A DNA stretch of 64,000 nucleotides, taken from contig CAZMIX010000001.1 in assembly GCA_964566545.1 (NCBI GenBank), positions 1 to 64,000 on the forward strand. Reading direction: 5' to 3'. Below, one piece after another: positions 15,675 to 24,468 of the stretch; position 1 is the first letter of the stretch; each line of letters starts with the position of its first letter. Under the pieces are notes generated by a model, which saw only the letters and a program-made list of their open reading frames with translations, did no database searches and was not told the DNA's origin. The DNA comes from JAEYFP01 sp964566545. GTDB taxonomy: Bacteria; Bacillota; Clostridia; Lachnospirales; Lachnospiraceae. The translations under genes and the position numbers were made by a program.

Positions 15675-16115
15675 TTGAAAACTGACGGCGGATTTCTTAT
15701 GACACAGATCAAACAAGTGGGCGGCAGAATCTTTGAAAAGCTGCTTGCCGGTGCGGGTGTAGAGGCCTTTAATGGCGCTCAGGGACGTATTTTGTATGTT
15801 TTATGGCAGAATGACAACATTCCGATCATCGAGCTTTCGCGCAAAACCGGACTTGCCAAAACGACGCTCACCGGCATGCTCGACCGCATGGAGGAGGCAA
15901 AGCTGATCACACGTGTATTCGATCAGGCGGACAGGCGGCAAATCCGCATCGTCTTGACCAAAACGGCAAGGGCTTTAAGCGATGAATATGAAAATGTATC
16001 GGAGCAAATGAATGAAGTCTACTATGCCGGATTCACCGAAGAAGAAATCACCCTTTTTGAAAATACCCTTCGGCGGATACTTACCAACTTACAGGAAAAG
16101 GAGAAGCTATTATGA
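15675..16115 (+). CDS. MarR-family transcriptional regulator
   Basis: The protein is 146 residues from a TTG start at 15675, chosen because GGGAGG lies 6-7 nt upstream and because the earlier ATG would overlap the operator. The winged helix reads IPIIELSRKTGLAKTTLTGMLDRMEE, followed by the wing FDQADRRQIRIVLT. Its stop overlaps the next gene by 4 nt (ATGA), so it heads a three-gene operon with a PPOX protein and a flavin reductase. Autoregulation through the palindrome at 15624-15654 is likely. The inducing ligand is unknown. Confidence 0.88.
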   Translation: MKTDGGFLMTQIKQVGGRIFEKLLAGAGVEAFNGAQGRILYVLWQNDNIPIIELSRKTGLAKTTLTGMLDRMEEAKLITRVFDQADRRQIRIVLTKTARALSDEYENVSEQMNEVYYAGFTEEEITLFENTLRRILTNLQEKEKLL

Positions 16116-16546
16116 GAGAGCAAATAAAAAATGAGATCCGCGCATTAGTAGAAAATTCTAAAATTGCTTATGTTTCCTCTATTGATGAAACCGGTCATCC
16201 AAACATTAAGGGAATGCTTTCCCTGCAGCACGACAATTTGTTCACGCATTATTTCTCGACCAATTACTCTTCCCGCAGGACCCGGCAGTTTTTAAAAAAT
16301 CCGATGGCCTCTGTGTATTTCTGCGACGAAGGTCAATTTATGGGCCTGATGCTCATCGGAGAAATCGAGGTTATGACCGACCCCGGACACAAAGCCATGC
16401 TGTGGCGTGAAGGCTTTGAAATTTATTATCCCGATGGCATCGATACGGAGGATTATTGCGTTTATAAGTTTACAGCGCACAAAGCGAATTATTACCACGG
16501 ACTTGAAAATCATGACTTTACGCAGGAGGATTACGCAAATGCCTGA
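16112..16546 (+). CDS. Pyridoxamine 5'-phosphate oxidase-family flavoprotein
   Basis: A 144-residue split-barrel protein with SKIAYVSSIDETGHPNIKGM and YFSTNYSSRRTRQFLKNP followed by ASVYFCDEGQFMG. It resembles the protein at 12243-12662 throughout (shared MLWREG, YYP(D/E)G and DYCVxxFTA segments). The start overlaps the marR stop by 4 nt and its own end overlaps the flavin reductase by 8 nt. Coupled to a MarR regulator and a flavin reductase, it may take part in reduction or detoxification of a small redox-active molecule. Confidence 0.8.
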   Translation: MREQIKNEIRALVENSKIAYVSSIDETGHPNIKGMLSLQHDNLFTHYFSTNYSSRRTRQFLKNPMASVYFCDEGQFMGLMLIGEIEVMTDPGHKAMLWREGFEIYYPDGIDTEDYCVYKFTAHKANYYHGLENHDFTQEDYANA

Positions 16547-17093
16547 TTTTTACAGCAAGGATCCGGGATTTTTTACGCAGCAGGTGATGCTGATCGGCAC
16601 TAACGACACAGACGGCAAAGAACGGTTCTGCCCGATTTCATGGGTGAGCTACACATGGGGTCCGCCGGCCTGCTTAGTAGTCAGCATCTGGGGCGTAAAA
16701 ACAACGAAGGAAAATATCGCGCGGACAGGCTTGTTTTCCGCGGCCGTAGTGACACCGGAGCTGCTGCCGTTATGCGAGCAGTTTAATCGCGGCACTTACA
16801 AAAAGGAGATGTTTGACAGCCTGCAATACGAAACACAGAGCGGATCGGCATTTGACGTGCCGATTCTGAAAGCCTCCAAGTACAGCTTTGAGTGCAAGGT
16901 GCTGACAACGGCGCAGATTGGCGAAACCGTCACATACTTCGGAGAAATCGGGAATATCAATATTTCAAAAGAAATTCAGGAAATGGATTTCTTTGATTTA
17001 AGCAGGATTAATCCTGTCGTTTATTCACCGGAGAACTATTTCACTGTCGGCAGGCACCTTGGCAAAATAGGCGATTTTGCGAAAGACATATAA
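16539..17093 (+). CDS. Flavin reductase-like FMN-binding protein
   Basis: A 184-residue protein starting MPDFYSKDPGFFTQQVMLIG. The flavin-reductase-like split barrel shows FCPISWVSYTWGPPACLVVSI, TTKENIARTGLFSAAVV and YSFECKVLTTAQIG. Start chosen at 16539 because AGGAGG lies 8-9 nt upstream within the preceding gene. Members reduce flavins with NAD(P)H or act as flavoprotein oxidoreductases. It is the last gene of the marR operon and is followed by the convergent DUF2752 gene. Confidence 0.82.
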   Translation: MPDFYSKDPGFFTQQVMLIGTNDTDGKERFCPISWVSYTWGPPACLVVSIWGVKTTKENIARTGLFSAAVVTPELLPLCEQFNRGTYKKEMFDSLQYETQSGSAFDVPILKASKYSFECKVLTTAQIGETVTYFGEIGNINISKEIQEMDFFDLSRINPVVYSPENYFTVGRHLGKIGDFAKDI

Positions 17094-17110
17094 AATCAAG
17101 GAACGCAAAG

Positions 17111-17569
17111 TTAATCAAATCCGGAGAGGATTTGTGTGATAATCGAGCGCATAATTCCATTTGCGTTTCCGTAGGTCATCGGCTCTTGATTTGGAAAGAT
17201 CGTCAGCATCCGGTACAGGTAAACGCCGAACATCACAGCGCATAGGAGGATCAGAATCAGCAGCATCCCCTTCGGCTTTTTCTTGTACCAATAGCGCATA
17301 ACTGCAAGATACAGCCCAAATGCCACCCATACGGCGGCCAGCGGGTGCATCTGAAAGGACAGCGCCCAGTTGCCGGCAAACAGGTAAAACAATGCGCGCG
17401 TCATCCCGCACCCCGGACACGGGATACCTGTCAGAAGCTTGACCGGACAGGTGCCGCCAAGCAGCACATTCATGACAAATGCGTAAAGTACAGCCGCCGC
17501 AATGATCCATCCCGCGCTTTTCAGATCATCTTTTATCCGCTCTGCTGCTTCTTTTATTTTTTCTTTCAA
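17111..17569 (-). CDS. DUF2752 membrane protein (second copy)
   Basis: A 152-residue protein with an N-terminal charged helix, a membrane segment, the signature GIPCPGCGMTRALF at about residue 48 and two more membrane segments. The C-terminal tail is hydrophilic. Unlike the DUF2752 gene at 8730 it has no DUF4190 neighbour. Function is unknown. It is convergent with the marR operon. Confidence 0.8.
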   Translation of the reverse strand: MKEKIKEAAERIKDDLKSAGWIIAAAVLYAFVMNVLLGGTCPVKLLTGIPCPGCGMTRALFYLFAGNWALSFQMHPLAAVWVAFGLYLAVMRYWYKKKPKGMLLILILLCAVMFGVYLYRMLTIFPNQEPMTYGNANGIMRSIITQILSGFD

Positions 17570-17868
17570 AGCTGCGCCTCCCCCTCCAATTGATTCTACT
17601 TACGCGGTACTTTAATCCGCATTTTTATCCTCCTATAGAATATAACGAAAGTGACCTAAAATGCAAGCCCGCACTGCATCTTGACAGTCCTCCCCAGAAA
17701 ACGGAACATCCTGTCATCTCAGGCCTCATGAACATACGGGAGCCTCTGCTTGACATTAAGGCGGCTTCGGGCTAGCATATGAGTATCCGGATATTTGAAT
17801 TCCTAAAATTCGGTTTATCAGAAAATTTGAAAAATTCCTTACAAAGTAAGAAAAGAGGTATCACACCT
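17570..17868. other. Intergenic region between divergent genes
   Basis: About 300 nt with no credible gene. It holds the promoter of the ATP-grasp pair (17750-17778) and, on the other strand, presumably that of the DUF2752 gene. Two short open readings inside it have no ribosome binding site and no recognisable sequence. Confidence 0.6.
17750..17778 (+). promoter_or_regulatory. Promoter of the ATP-grasp gene pair
   Basis: TTGACA (17750-17755), a 17-nt spacer and TAGCAT (17773-17778). This leaves about 85 nt of leader before the preferred start at 17869 and makes an upstream start at 17779 very unlikely. Confidence 0.6.
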
Positions 17869-18762
17869 ATGCGCACGGGATGGTTTATCGTTAATCAATT
17901 TTTGAATACGGCAAAATTTCAGGAGCTGTATGAATGGCTTATAAGAGCCGCCCAAAAGCAGCAGATTCACCTTTTGCTTAAGACGAACGCCCATTTTCTT
18001 GTCCGTGCCGACAGCGGTGAAGTCATCTCCCGCGATTCTGAGCAGCGGCCGGATTTTGTCCTGTTCTGGGATAAGGATATCCGGCTCGCGCGCGCGCTGG
18101 AAAAAACGGGATTGCGGCTTTTTAACTGTGCGGATGCGATCGAAGCCTGCGATGATAAGTCCTTGAGCGCTGTCCGGCTTGCGGGTATCGTCAAAATGCC
18201 GCGTACCTGCCTCGCGCCGATGACCTATTCCAATATCGGCTATACAGATTTTGCATTTCTTGCATCCGTCGAGCGCGAGCTTTCCTATCCATTTGTCATC
18301 AAAGAGTGCTTCGGTTCCTTCGGCATGCAGGTATATCTGGCGCATTCCGGCGAAGAGGCGGTTTCTATCCTGTCGCAAAATCCCGGCAGCGCCTATTTAT
18401 TTCAGGAATATATCGACACGAGCGCGGGCAGGGACATCCGGCTCCATATTGTCGGCGGAAAGCCCGTCACCGCCATGCTCCGTTACAACGAATTTGATTT
18501 TCGGGCAAACATTACGAACGGCGGCTCCATGAGGCCCTACAAACCCACCGCAAATCAGATTGGGCTTGCGCAGGAGGTCTGCCATGCTCTGCGCCTTGAC
18601 TTTGCCGGTGTGGACATCCTGTTTGGTGAACAGGACGAGCCGATTCTCTGTGAAGTCAATTCCAACGCCCACTTTAAAAATATTTATGACTGCACCGGCG
18701 TCAATGTGGCCGACGCGATCATGAGCTATATCAATGAGGAACTTGACCGATGCGCACATTAA
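17869..18762 (+). CDS. RimK-like ATP-grasp ligase (first of a pair)
   Basis: A 297-residue protein starting MRTGWFIVNQFLNTAKFQ, with AGAGG about 10 nt upstream; the open frame extends to 17779 but that would overlap the promoter. The pre-ATP-grasp part is about 1-110 and the ATP-grasp fold about 115-290, with YPFVIKECFGSFGMQVYLA, RDIRLHIVGGKPVTAML and the Mg-binding LCEVNSNAHF. RimK-type enzymes join an amino acid or amine to a carboxylate through an acyl phosphate. Substrate unknown. It overlaps the next gene by 13 nt. Confidence 0.85.
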   Translation: MRTGWFIVNQFLNTAKFQELYEWLIRAAQKQQIHLLLKTNAHFLVRADSGEVISRDSEQRPDFVLFWDKDIRLARALEKTGLRLFNCADAIEACDDKSLSAVRLAGIVKMPRTCLAPMTYSNIGYTDFAFLASVERELSYPFVIKECFGSFGMQVYLAHSGEEAVSILSQNPGSAYLFQEYIDTSAGRDIRLHIVGGKPVTAMLRYNEFDFRANITNGGSMRPYKPTANQIGLAQEVCHALRLDFAGVDILFGEQDEPILCEVNSNAHFKNIYDCTGVNVADAIMSYINEELDRCAH

Positions 18763-19667
18763 AAGGATATCTGCTTTACGAACCGCATGACGCCCAAAAA
18801 AATACGGGGTTTATTGAGCTGTTCATGGAGGAAAGCAAACGGAAGGGCATCACGCTCTCCCTGCTTCTCACGACCGATGAACGCCTGCTGCCCCTGACCG
18901 CGCATTTATCTTTAAATTCCTTTTATACGGGTGCGGATCGGCTATGCGCCGATACACTTGAAAATCCTGATTTTATCATCAACCGCTCCCGCATTCCCGC
19001 GCTTTCACAAACGTTGGAACAATGCGGCATCCATGTATTTAACAGCGCCAAGGTCTGTGAACTTTGCAACGATAAGCGGCGGACTTACGAATATTTAAAA
19101 AAATACGGCATCCCTTATATGGATACGGTCTATCCTGAAAATCCTGCGGACGGCAGCGCCGCACGGGAATTCGGCTATCCGTTTGTGTTAAAGCCGGCGG
19201 GCGGCCATGGCGGGATGCATGTCGGTCTGATCCGCGATGAGAAAGAATTCTATCAGGCGCTGTCTGAATTAAAAAAGGATTCTGGTATCATCCCGAAGCT
19301 CGTTTTCCAGCGGTGCGCCTCCGACATCGGAAAGGATCTGCGCGTCTACGTTCTCGGCGGAAAAATCATTGCCGGCATGATGCGCTCCGGCGCTAATCCG
19401 CAGTCTCAAAAGCCCGAAATCCGCGCCAATTTTTCTCTGGGCGGCACAGCTTCTTTGCATGTGCTGACAAAAGAAGAAACGGCCCTGACCGAAAAGATCA
19501 GCGCCGCACTTCCAGCCGACCTTGTCGGCATCGATTTTATCTACCATAACGGGCGACCGGTATTCAACGAAATCGAGGACGTCGTCGGCACCCGTATGCT
19601 TTACGCAAATACGAATATAAGCATTGCGAAGGAGTATCTGGCTTATATAATCAACCTACTGCAATAG
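18750..19667 (+). CDS. RimK-like ATP-grasp ligase (second of a pair)
   Basis: A 305-residue paralogue-like protein with the same order: pre-ATP-grasp (about 1-115), then YPFVLKPAGGHGGMHVGLI, KDLRVYVLGGKIIAGMMRSG and DLVGIDFIYHNGRPVFNEIED. The Mg-binding end reads E-I-E-D rather than the usual E-x-N of RimK, so metal binding differs from its partner. Its start overlaps the first ligase by 13 nt. The pair probably acts on one substrate, either as a complex or as two successive ligations. It is convergent with the CPBP gene 2 nt away. Confidence 0.83.
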   Translation: MRTLKGYLLYEPHDAQKNTGFIELFMEESKRKGITLSLLLTTDERLLPLTAHLSLNSFYTGADRLCADTLENPDFIINRSRIPALSQTLEQCGIHVFNSAKVCELCNDKRRTYEYLKKYGIPYMDTVYPENPADGSAAREFGYPFVLKPAGGHGGMHVGLIRDEKEFYQALSELKKDSGIIPKLVFQRCASDIGKDLRVYVLGGKIIAGMMRSGANPQSQKPEIRANFSLGGTASLHVLTKEETALTEKISAALPADLVGIDFIYHNGRPVFNEIEDVVGTRMLYANTNISIAKEYLAYIINLLQ

Positions 19668-19669
19668 AT

Positions 19670-20443
19670 TTATTGACAGGACGATTGCTTTTCCAGCGCC
19701 TTTACGATCCAGACACAAAGCGCCGCGGCAAGAACCATCAGCACAAGCTTTACCATGGCAGGAAGCGCTGTCGGGAGCAGGTGTTCCAAATAAAGGCCTG
19801 CAAAATTAAGAGCGCTGTGGAAAATAATTCCGCTGAACACGGATCCGGACAACCGAACAAGATGGCCAAGCAGCAGCCCGAGCAAAAACGCATAAATCCC
19901 CTGTACAAGGTTTCCGTGAAAAACGCCGAATAACACCGCCTGCAGCACATTTGCAGCATAAAATGGCGCGTGTTCCTTCGCATAGCCAAGGATGAGACCA
20001 CGAAAAATCAGCTCCTCACCAAGCGGCGATAAAACGCCGACATAAATGATGGCTGCGGGAGCTAAGGAAAGTAAAGGAGATAACAGCGAAGAATATGCCT
20101 CTGCGATCGCCGGTAATATCGAAAGAATAAAATAAAGCGCATAGGAAACAGCCATTTGAACCGCTGCTCCGAGCACAATCAGCAGAAACAGCGTCCGACC
20201 GCCAAAGAATGCATCCCGCGGATCGTCCTTCGAAGATCCCACAAATACGGCGTAATACCAGAAACCAAACACCGCGATATAAACCACTTCAATCGTACAA
20301 AGTACATAAATAACATAAGTATCATAGTCTGTAATCATCTCGACCGCAAACATCCGATTCAACAAAACGGCACAGCCCGTTCGGATCAAGAGCATGACAG
20401 CATACGGTACCATACAAAACAAAAGACCAAATGACTTTTTCAT
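19670..20443 (-). CDS. CPBP-family intramembrane glutamic protease
   Basis: A 257-residue multi-pass membrane protein with all CPBP motifs: EELIFRG (EExxxR), FGVFHGN (FxxxH) and HSALNF (HxxxN) at about residues 145-220. Some family members are CAAX-type proteases; others protect against self-made bacteriocins. Its start overlaps the end of the SGNH-type gene by 4 nt, so it is the last gene of an MBOAT-SGNH-CPBP operon and may act on the same envelope process. Confidence 0.85.
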   Translation of the reverse strand: MKKSFGLLFCMVPYAVMLLIRTGCAVLLNRMFAVEMITDYDTYVIYVLCTIEVVYIAVFGFWYYAVFVGSSKDDPRDAFFGGRTLFLLIVLGAAVQMAVSYALYFILSILPAIAEAYSSLLSPLLSLAPAAIIYVGVLSPLGEELIFRGLILGYAKEHAPFYAANVLQAVLFGVFHGNLVQGIYAFLLGLLLGHLVRLSGSVFSGIIFHSALNFAGLYLEHLLPTALPAMVKLVLMVLAAALCVWIVKALEKQSSCQ

Positions 20444-21480
20444 AGACCAACTCCATTATCCATTGCCTGACTTCTCAGAAATTCCATGAATTCTGTTCGA
20501 TTGTCTTTTGTAATCTTCACTCCGAAGCCCTGTGACTCAAGCGCAGGATCTACATTCCCATTATATGCGGCATCAATCATAATATTCCCGATCGCAGGGA
20601 TAAAGTGGCTCGCCTCATAGTAATTGCTGTTGCCCATCGTAATATTGGAAAAGCTGCTGAAATTGTAATAATCCGTTATATTCGCAAGCTCCGTCAAAAA
20701 ATCCAGATAACCGTTCTCCAAATCCAGCGCATACGTTTTGTAATAAAGCGGATTCGTCACGACGGTCAGGTGAATCCCATTCTCCTCGCAAAGGTCTATA
20801 AACTCCTGCATCTCCGCGATCGATTCGTCTAAACGCAGCGAATAATAGCCCGCCCAGTATCCGGCTGCCTCTGCGCCGGCACCGTTTGTCCCGTCAAACT
20901 CCGAAACAATGTTTAAGCGCTCCGTTCCGGTTCTGCGAAACCGCGCCGCAAAATCAGGATCGTTGTCCTCATGCTCCCTGATCGTGGATAAGGCCTGCCA
21001 GGTCGTCAGCAAATCACAGTATTTCGTATAAAATTCCAGATGGGAAATCAACCCGCCGCTCGGATAAGGTGCCCGGTAAAGTACATTTTCATGCATGGCC
21101 GGATCCACGAAGCAGGAAATATCATCCACGAGCAGCAGAATGTTCTTTGGTATAAAACCATTTTTAATCAGTACCTTCAGCGTCTGCACATGCTCCGCCG
21201 GAACTGCCTCCGAGCTTGCCATGTTATAATATGTGCCGCCGGGTATCTGCTCTACATCGATAAATCCCGCGCGGGAAGAACCAAATACAAGCGCGTCAAA
21301 CTTGTCCTGATTATGAAGGATATATTTGGTCTTGATAAAGTTTTTATTCGGTTCCACCCCGTTGCTGACCGGCGAATCATAATGAAAAATATTATAGGGG
21401 TCGATGATGATGTTGACCGGCGCAAAGACCGCAAACAAAATCAAAGAAAACACTAATAATTTAATCAAGAACTTTTTCAT
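20440..21480 (-). CDS. Secreted DltD/AlgX-like SGNH protein, partner of MBOAT
   Basis: A 346-residue protein with an N-terminal membrane anchor (about 5-25) followed by DPYNIFHYDS. The extracellular part has LVFGSSRAGF, where the serine is in the GDS-like position, and NSNYYEASHFIPAIGN near residue 285, where the histidine fits the catalytic pair. Such proteins complete acyl transfer to an extracellular polymer in DltD- and AlgJ/X-type systems. It is 13 nt downstream of the MBOAT gene. The acyl group (D-alanyl or acetyl) is not determinable; no dltA or dltC is nearby, which favours acetyl. Confidence 0.75.
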   Translation of the reverse strand: MKKFLIKLLVFSLILFAVFAPVNIIIDPYNIFHYDSPVSNGVEPNKNFIKTKYILHNQDKFDALVFGSSRAGFIDVEQIPGGTYYNMASSEAVPAEHVQTLKVLIKNGFIPKNILLLVDDISCFVDPAMHENVLYRAPYPSGGLISHLEFYTKYCDLLTTWQALSTIREHEDNDPDFAARFRRTGTERLNIVSEFDGTNGAGAEAAGYWAGYYSLRLDESIAEMQEFIDLCEENGIHLTVVTNPLYYKTYALDLENGYLDFLTELANITDYYNFSSFSNITMGNSNYYEASHFIPAIGNIMIDAAYNGNVDPALESQGFGVKITKDNRTEFMEFLRSQAMDNGVGL

Positions 21481-21493
21481 GGCTTTTCCTTTT

Positions 21494-22972
21494 CTAAAAT
21501 TTAAAATAGATGAATTCCTGCGTCATTCCATTGTGAATCTTGAGCACAATCACAAGAACAGCTATTGCAAGATAGAGCGCCCAGCGAAGCGGCAGCTTCA
21601 GCCGGCTCAGCTCCTTTAACAAATCATACTTCATGCTGAAATAATCATATACCATCAAAAATACGATGGACGCGCCCGTCTTTGCGACCGACAGCCTGCT
21701 CATCGTCATCTGCCCCATCGCCTCCGTAAACGTGCCGACGGGGAACATATTCCGCAAAATATAAATCACATCTGAAATAGAATTGGCGCGGAAAAACATC
21801 CACGCAAAGCTGACGACACAGAACGTCAAAACAATGCTTCCTACATGGCAAAACCACAGGACGATCCGGCTTTGCTGTCTTTCTGTCCTGCCTGCGCAAA
21901 GCGCAGCTGCTTTTCTTTTATTGAAAAATTCCTTAACCGTATTCTCAATCACCTGGCAAAAGCCATGAATGCCGCCCCACAGCACAAACGTCCAGCTCGC
22001 GCCATGCCAAAGACCGCTTGCCAGAAACGTCACAATCAAATTCAAATTCTTTCTCGCCTTTGATACGCGGTTTCCGCCAAGTGGAATATAAACATAATCC
22101 CGGAACCACATGGACAGGGAAATATGCCAGCGGCTCCAAAACTCCTTTACCGACGATGACCAATACGGGTATTTAAAATTCGTCATCAGATCAAAGCCAA
22201 GCAGCTTTGCGACGCCAATCGCCATATCGGAATAGCCGGAAAAGTCGCAGTAGATCTGAAATGTAAATAATAATGTCGCCAGAATCAGGCTAAGACCGGA
22301 ATGTCCCGCCACATTGTCAAAAACCACATCCACATATTTGGACATTGAATCCGCAAACACAAGTTTCTTAAGCAATCCAAGTAAAATAAGCCTTACTCCG
22401 TAAACAGCCGTATCATAATCAAACTGCTTTTCTTTTTTAATCTGGGGTAGAATATTTCCGGCGCGCTCAATCGGTCCGGAAGAAATATTCGGAAAAAATG
22501 AAACGAATATCGCATATTTCCCAAAATGGCGCTCCGCCGGTATTTTCCCTTTGTAGACATCGGCAAGATAACCGACCATCTGAAATGTATAAAAAGATAT
22601 GCCGAGCGGCATCAAAAGCTTGAGCGTTGTCTCCTGCATTGGAACAGCAAAAAGGCGCAGTACCTTTTCTACACTGTATAGCGCAAAATTCGCATATTTA
22701 AACAAAAACAGAAGGAACAGCGTAACAACGATTCCTGCAGCAAACAATAATTTTCTCTTTTGGGTGTCCTTCGCTTTTTCCATAAAAAGTGCACTGAAAT
22801 ACGAGATAAGCATCGTAAACAAAATCACTGCCAGATATCTGGCGTCCCAGCTCGCGTAGAAAAAAACGTTTGCCGCAAGCAGTGCCGCCCATCTGTATTT
22901 GTGGGGCAGGATCCAGTATAAAAGAAAGACAACCATCATAAAAAAAATAAAAGAAATCGAACTAAATAACAT
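21494..22972 (-). CDS. MBOAT-family O-acyltransferase (DltB/AlgI-like)
   Basis: A 492-residue polytopic membrane protein of usual MBOAT length. The conserved block WSRWHISLSMWFRDYVYIPLGG followed by FLASGLWHGASWTFVLWGG contains the essential histidine (in GLWHGAS). These enzymes move an acyl group across the membrane for O-acylation of wall or exopolysaccharides together with an SGNH partner. The start overlaps the rrf2 stop by 11 nt, so read-through from the rrf2 promoter is plausible, though a separate promoter cannot be excluded. Confidence 0.88.
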   Translation of the reverse strand: MLFSSISFIFFMMVVFLLYWILPHKYRWAALLAANVFFYASWDARYLAVILFTMLISYFSALFMEKAKDTQKRKLLFAAGIVVTLFLLFLFKYANFALYSVEKVLRLFAVPMQETTLKLLMPLGISFYTFQMVGYLADVYKGKIPAERHFGKYAIFVSFFPNISSGPIERAGNILPQIKKEKQFDYDTAVYGVRLILLGLLKKLVFADSMSKYVDVVFDNVAGHSGLSLILATLLFTFQIYCDFSGYSDMAIGVAKLLGFDLMTNFKYPYWSSSVKEFWSRWHISLSMWFRDYVYIPLGGNRVSKARKNLNLIVTFLASGLWHGASWTFVLWGGIHGFCQVIENTVKEFFNKRKAAALCAGRTERQQSRIVLWFCHVGSIVLTFCVVSFAWMFFRANSISDVIYILRNMFPVGTFTEAMGQMTMSRLSVAKTGASIVFLMVYDYFSMKYDLLKELSRLKLPLRWALYLAIAVLVIVLKIHNGMTQEFIYFKF

Positions 22973-23399
22973 ACTGGCTTCCTAACCTCTCCTGCTGCCT
23001 GTCTACAAGATCCGCAATTGTCACGTTGTCCACAACACGGTTAATCGCTTCCTCAAGATCCTTCCAAACCGTAAGTGTGTCGCATGTATCGCAGCGCTCG
23101 CACTCATTGGTATCTCCCTCCAAACAAGCGACAGGCGATAAGCTGCCCTCTGTAAGCCGCAAAATCATGCCCACCGTATATTCCTGCGGATCCCTTGTCA
23201 GTTTATAGCCGCCCTGTGCACCGCGTACACTCTTGACGTAGCCGGCCTTATTTAAAATTGCGATGATTTGTTCCAGATATTTTTCGGAAAGATCCTGCCG
23301 CTGTGCGATCTGCTTAACCTTTATATATTCGCCCGTATTGTTTACGGCCAGATCCAGCATGACCCGGACAGCGTACCGACCCTTTGTAGATATCTTCAT
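22962..23399 (-). CDS. Rrf2-family transcriptional regulator (CymR/IscR-like)
   Basis: A 145-residue protein starting MKISTKGRYAVRVMLDLA. The winged helix covers about 1-80 (IAQRQDLSEKYLEQIIAILN, VRGAQGGYKL). Four cysteines lie in CLEGDTNECERCDTC (about residues 95-109), which could hold an Fe-S cluster as in IscR or serve as thiols. A GTG three codons upstream is possible, but the ATG has GAGAGG at a better distance. It sits next to the metNIQ and cysK genes, as CymR-like regulators of sulfur metabolism often do; that role is inferred. Confidence 0.88.
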   Translation of the reverse strand: MKISTKGRYAVRVMLDLAVNNTGEYIKVKQIAQRQDLSEKYLEQIIAILNKAGYVKSVRGAQGGYKLTRDPQEYTVGMILRLTEGSLSPVACLEGDTNECERCDTCDTLTVWKDLEEAINRVVDNVTIADLVDRQQERLGSQYVI

Positions 23400-23423
23400 A
23401 GTTAGCACCTCTCCATAGTTTAG

Positions 23424-23452
23424 ATTATATAGTTTAATTCCTATCGCGTCAA
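23424..23452 (-). promoter_or_regulatory. Promoter of the rrf2 gene
   Basis: On the minus strand TTGACG (23447-23452), 17 nt, TATAAT (23424-23429), a strong sigma-A promoter about 25 nt before the start codon. The short leader leaves the -10 region open to autoregulation. Confidence 0.75.
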
Positions 23453-23474
23453 TATAGATTGCGGGAAAACGAAA

Positions 23475-23506
23475 GAGGAGCGCTCTAACTTGCAGAAGGC
23501 TCCCCT
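23475..23506 (-). terminator. Probable intrinsic terminator after metQ
   Basis: GGAGC (23477-23481) pairs with GCTCC (23499-23503), and CTT/AAG can extend the inner part. The minus-strand sequence after it is TCTTTCGTTTTCC. It lies about 30 nt past the metQ stop and before the rrf2 promoter. The stem is short, so strength is uncertain. Confidence 0.5.
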
Positions 23507-23532
23507 TATACCAATTTCATAACATATACTGC

Positions 23533-24360
23533 TTAAAATATCGGAACGACTGCGCCGTCATAGGTATTGTTGATATACTCTCTTACCGCATCCGACTGCA
23601 ATGCCTTCACAAGAGCCTGAATCCCGGATGCATTTTCACTGCCCTCTTTCACAACAAGGATGTTCGCATAAGTCTGTGCCGCCTCCGACTCCGCCTTTTC
23701 CGCCGCCACGGCATCCTTTCCGACACTCAGCCCCGCTTCCATCGCATAGTTGCCGTTTAATACGACAAAGTCAACCTCGCCGAGGACTCTCGATACCTGA
23801 GCCGCCTCCAACTCGATAATTTCAATGTTCTTTGGATTCTCTGCGATGTCTTTGACCGTCGCCTCCAGTCCAACGCCGTCCTTCAGTGTAATCAGACCGT
23901 TATCCTGCAATAATAAAAGTGCTCTCGCCTCGTTTGTCGTATCGTTTGGAACCGCAATCTTTGCGCCCTCCGCGATGTTTACAAGATCCGAAGAGACACC
24001 CGGATAAATTCCATATGGTTCATAGTGGATCTGAGCCGCCTGAACAAGGTGTGTGTCATTTTCCGCATTGAAATCTTTCAGATACGGAATGTGCTGAAAG
24101 TAATTTGCATCAAAGTCTCCGCTCTCTACAACAAGGTTTGGCTGTACATAGTCATCAAATACCGTTACCTGCAAATCCCAGCCTTCTGCTGCCAGCGCAT
24201 CCTTCACCTGCTCCAAAATCTCCGCATGCGGTGTGGCCGAAGCGGCCACCTTAATGATACCGCCTTCCGACGCCGATTCTGCCGCCAAACCGCAGCCTGT
24301 CAGTGCAGCCGTACCAAGAAGCAGCGCAAGCACCGTCGATAATACCGTTAATTTCTTCAT
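23533..24360 (-). CDS. metQ: Methionine ABC transporter substrate-binding lipoprotein
   Basis: A 275-residue NlpA/MetQ-family protein. The signal peptide ends in the lipobox LTGC, giving lipid-modified C23. The family core is clear: VAASATPHAEILEQ, YVQPNLVVESGDFDANYFQH and IAVPNDTTNEARALLLLQ. It captures methionine (often the D and L forms) outside the membrane and delivers it to MetI. It lies 108 nt downstream of metI with AGAGGAGGATAGG before the ATG. Confidence 0.92.
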   Translation of the reverse strand: MKKLTVLSTVLALLLGTAALTGCGLAAESASEGGIIKVAASATPHAEILEQVKDALAAEGWDLQVTVFDDYVQPNLVVESGDFDANYFQHIPYLKDFNAENDTHLVQAAQIHYEPYGIYPGVSSDLVNIAEGAKIAVPNDTTNEARALLLLQDNGLITLKDGVGLEATVKDIAENPKNIEIIELEAAQVSRVLGEVDFVVLNGNYAMEAGLSVGKDAVAAEKAESEAAQTYANILVVKEGSENASGIQALVKALQSDAVREYINNTYDGAVVPIF

Positions 24361-24468
24361 AATCCTATCCTCCTCTTTTTATGACAACATTTTATATGCA
24401 TTTTGGCCCTCACCTTCTTAATCTGCCGTTTCACACCTAACAGCAATTCGGAAAGCCCAAAAACCATA

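Noticed and set aside
13204..17093. Acquired resistance island or mobile element
   Set aside because: A CAT-like gene and regulators are present, but no integrase, transposase, direct repeats or compositional break could be seen.
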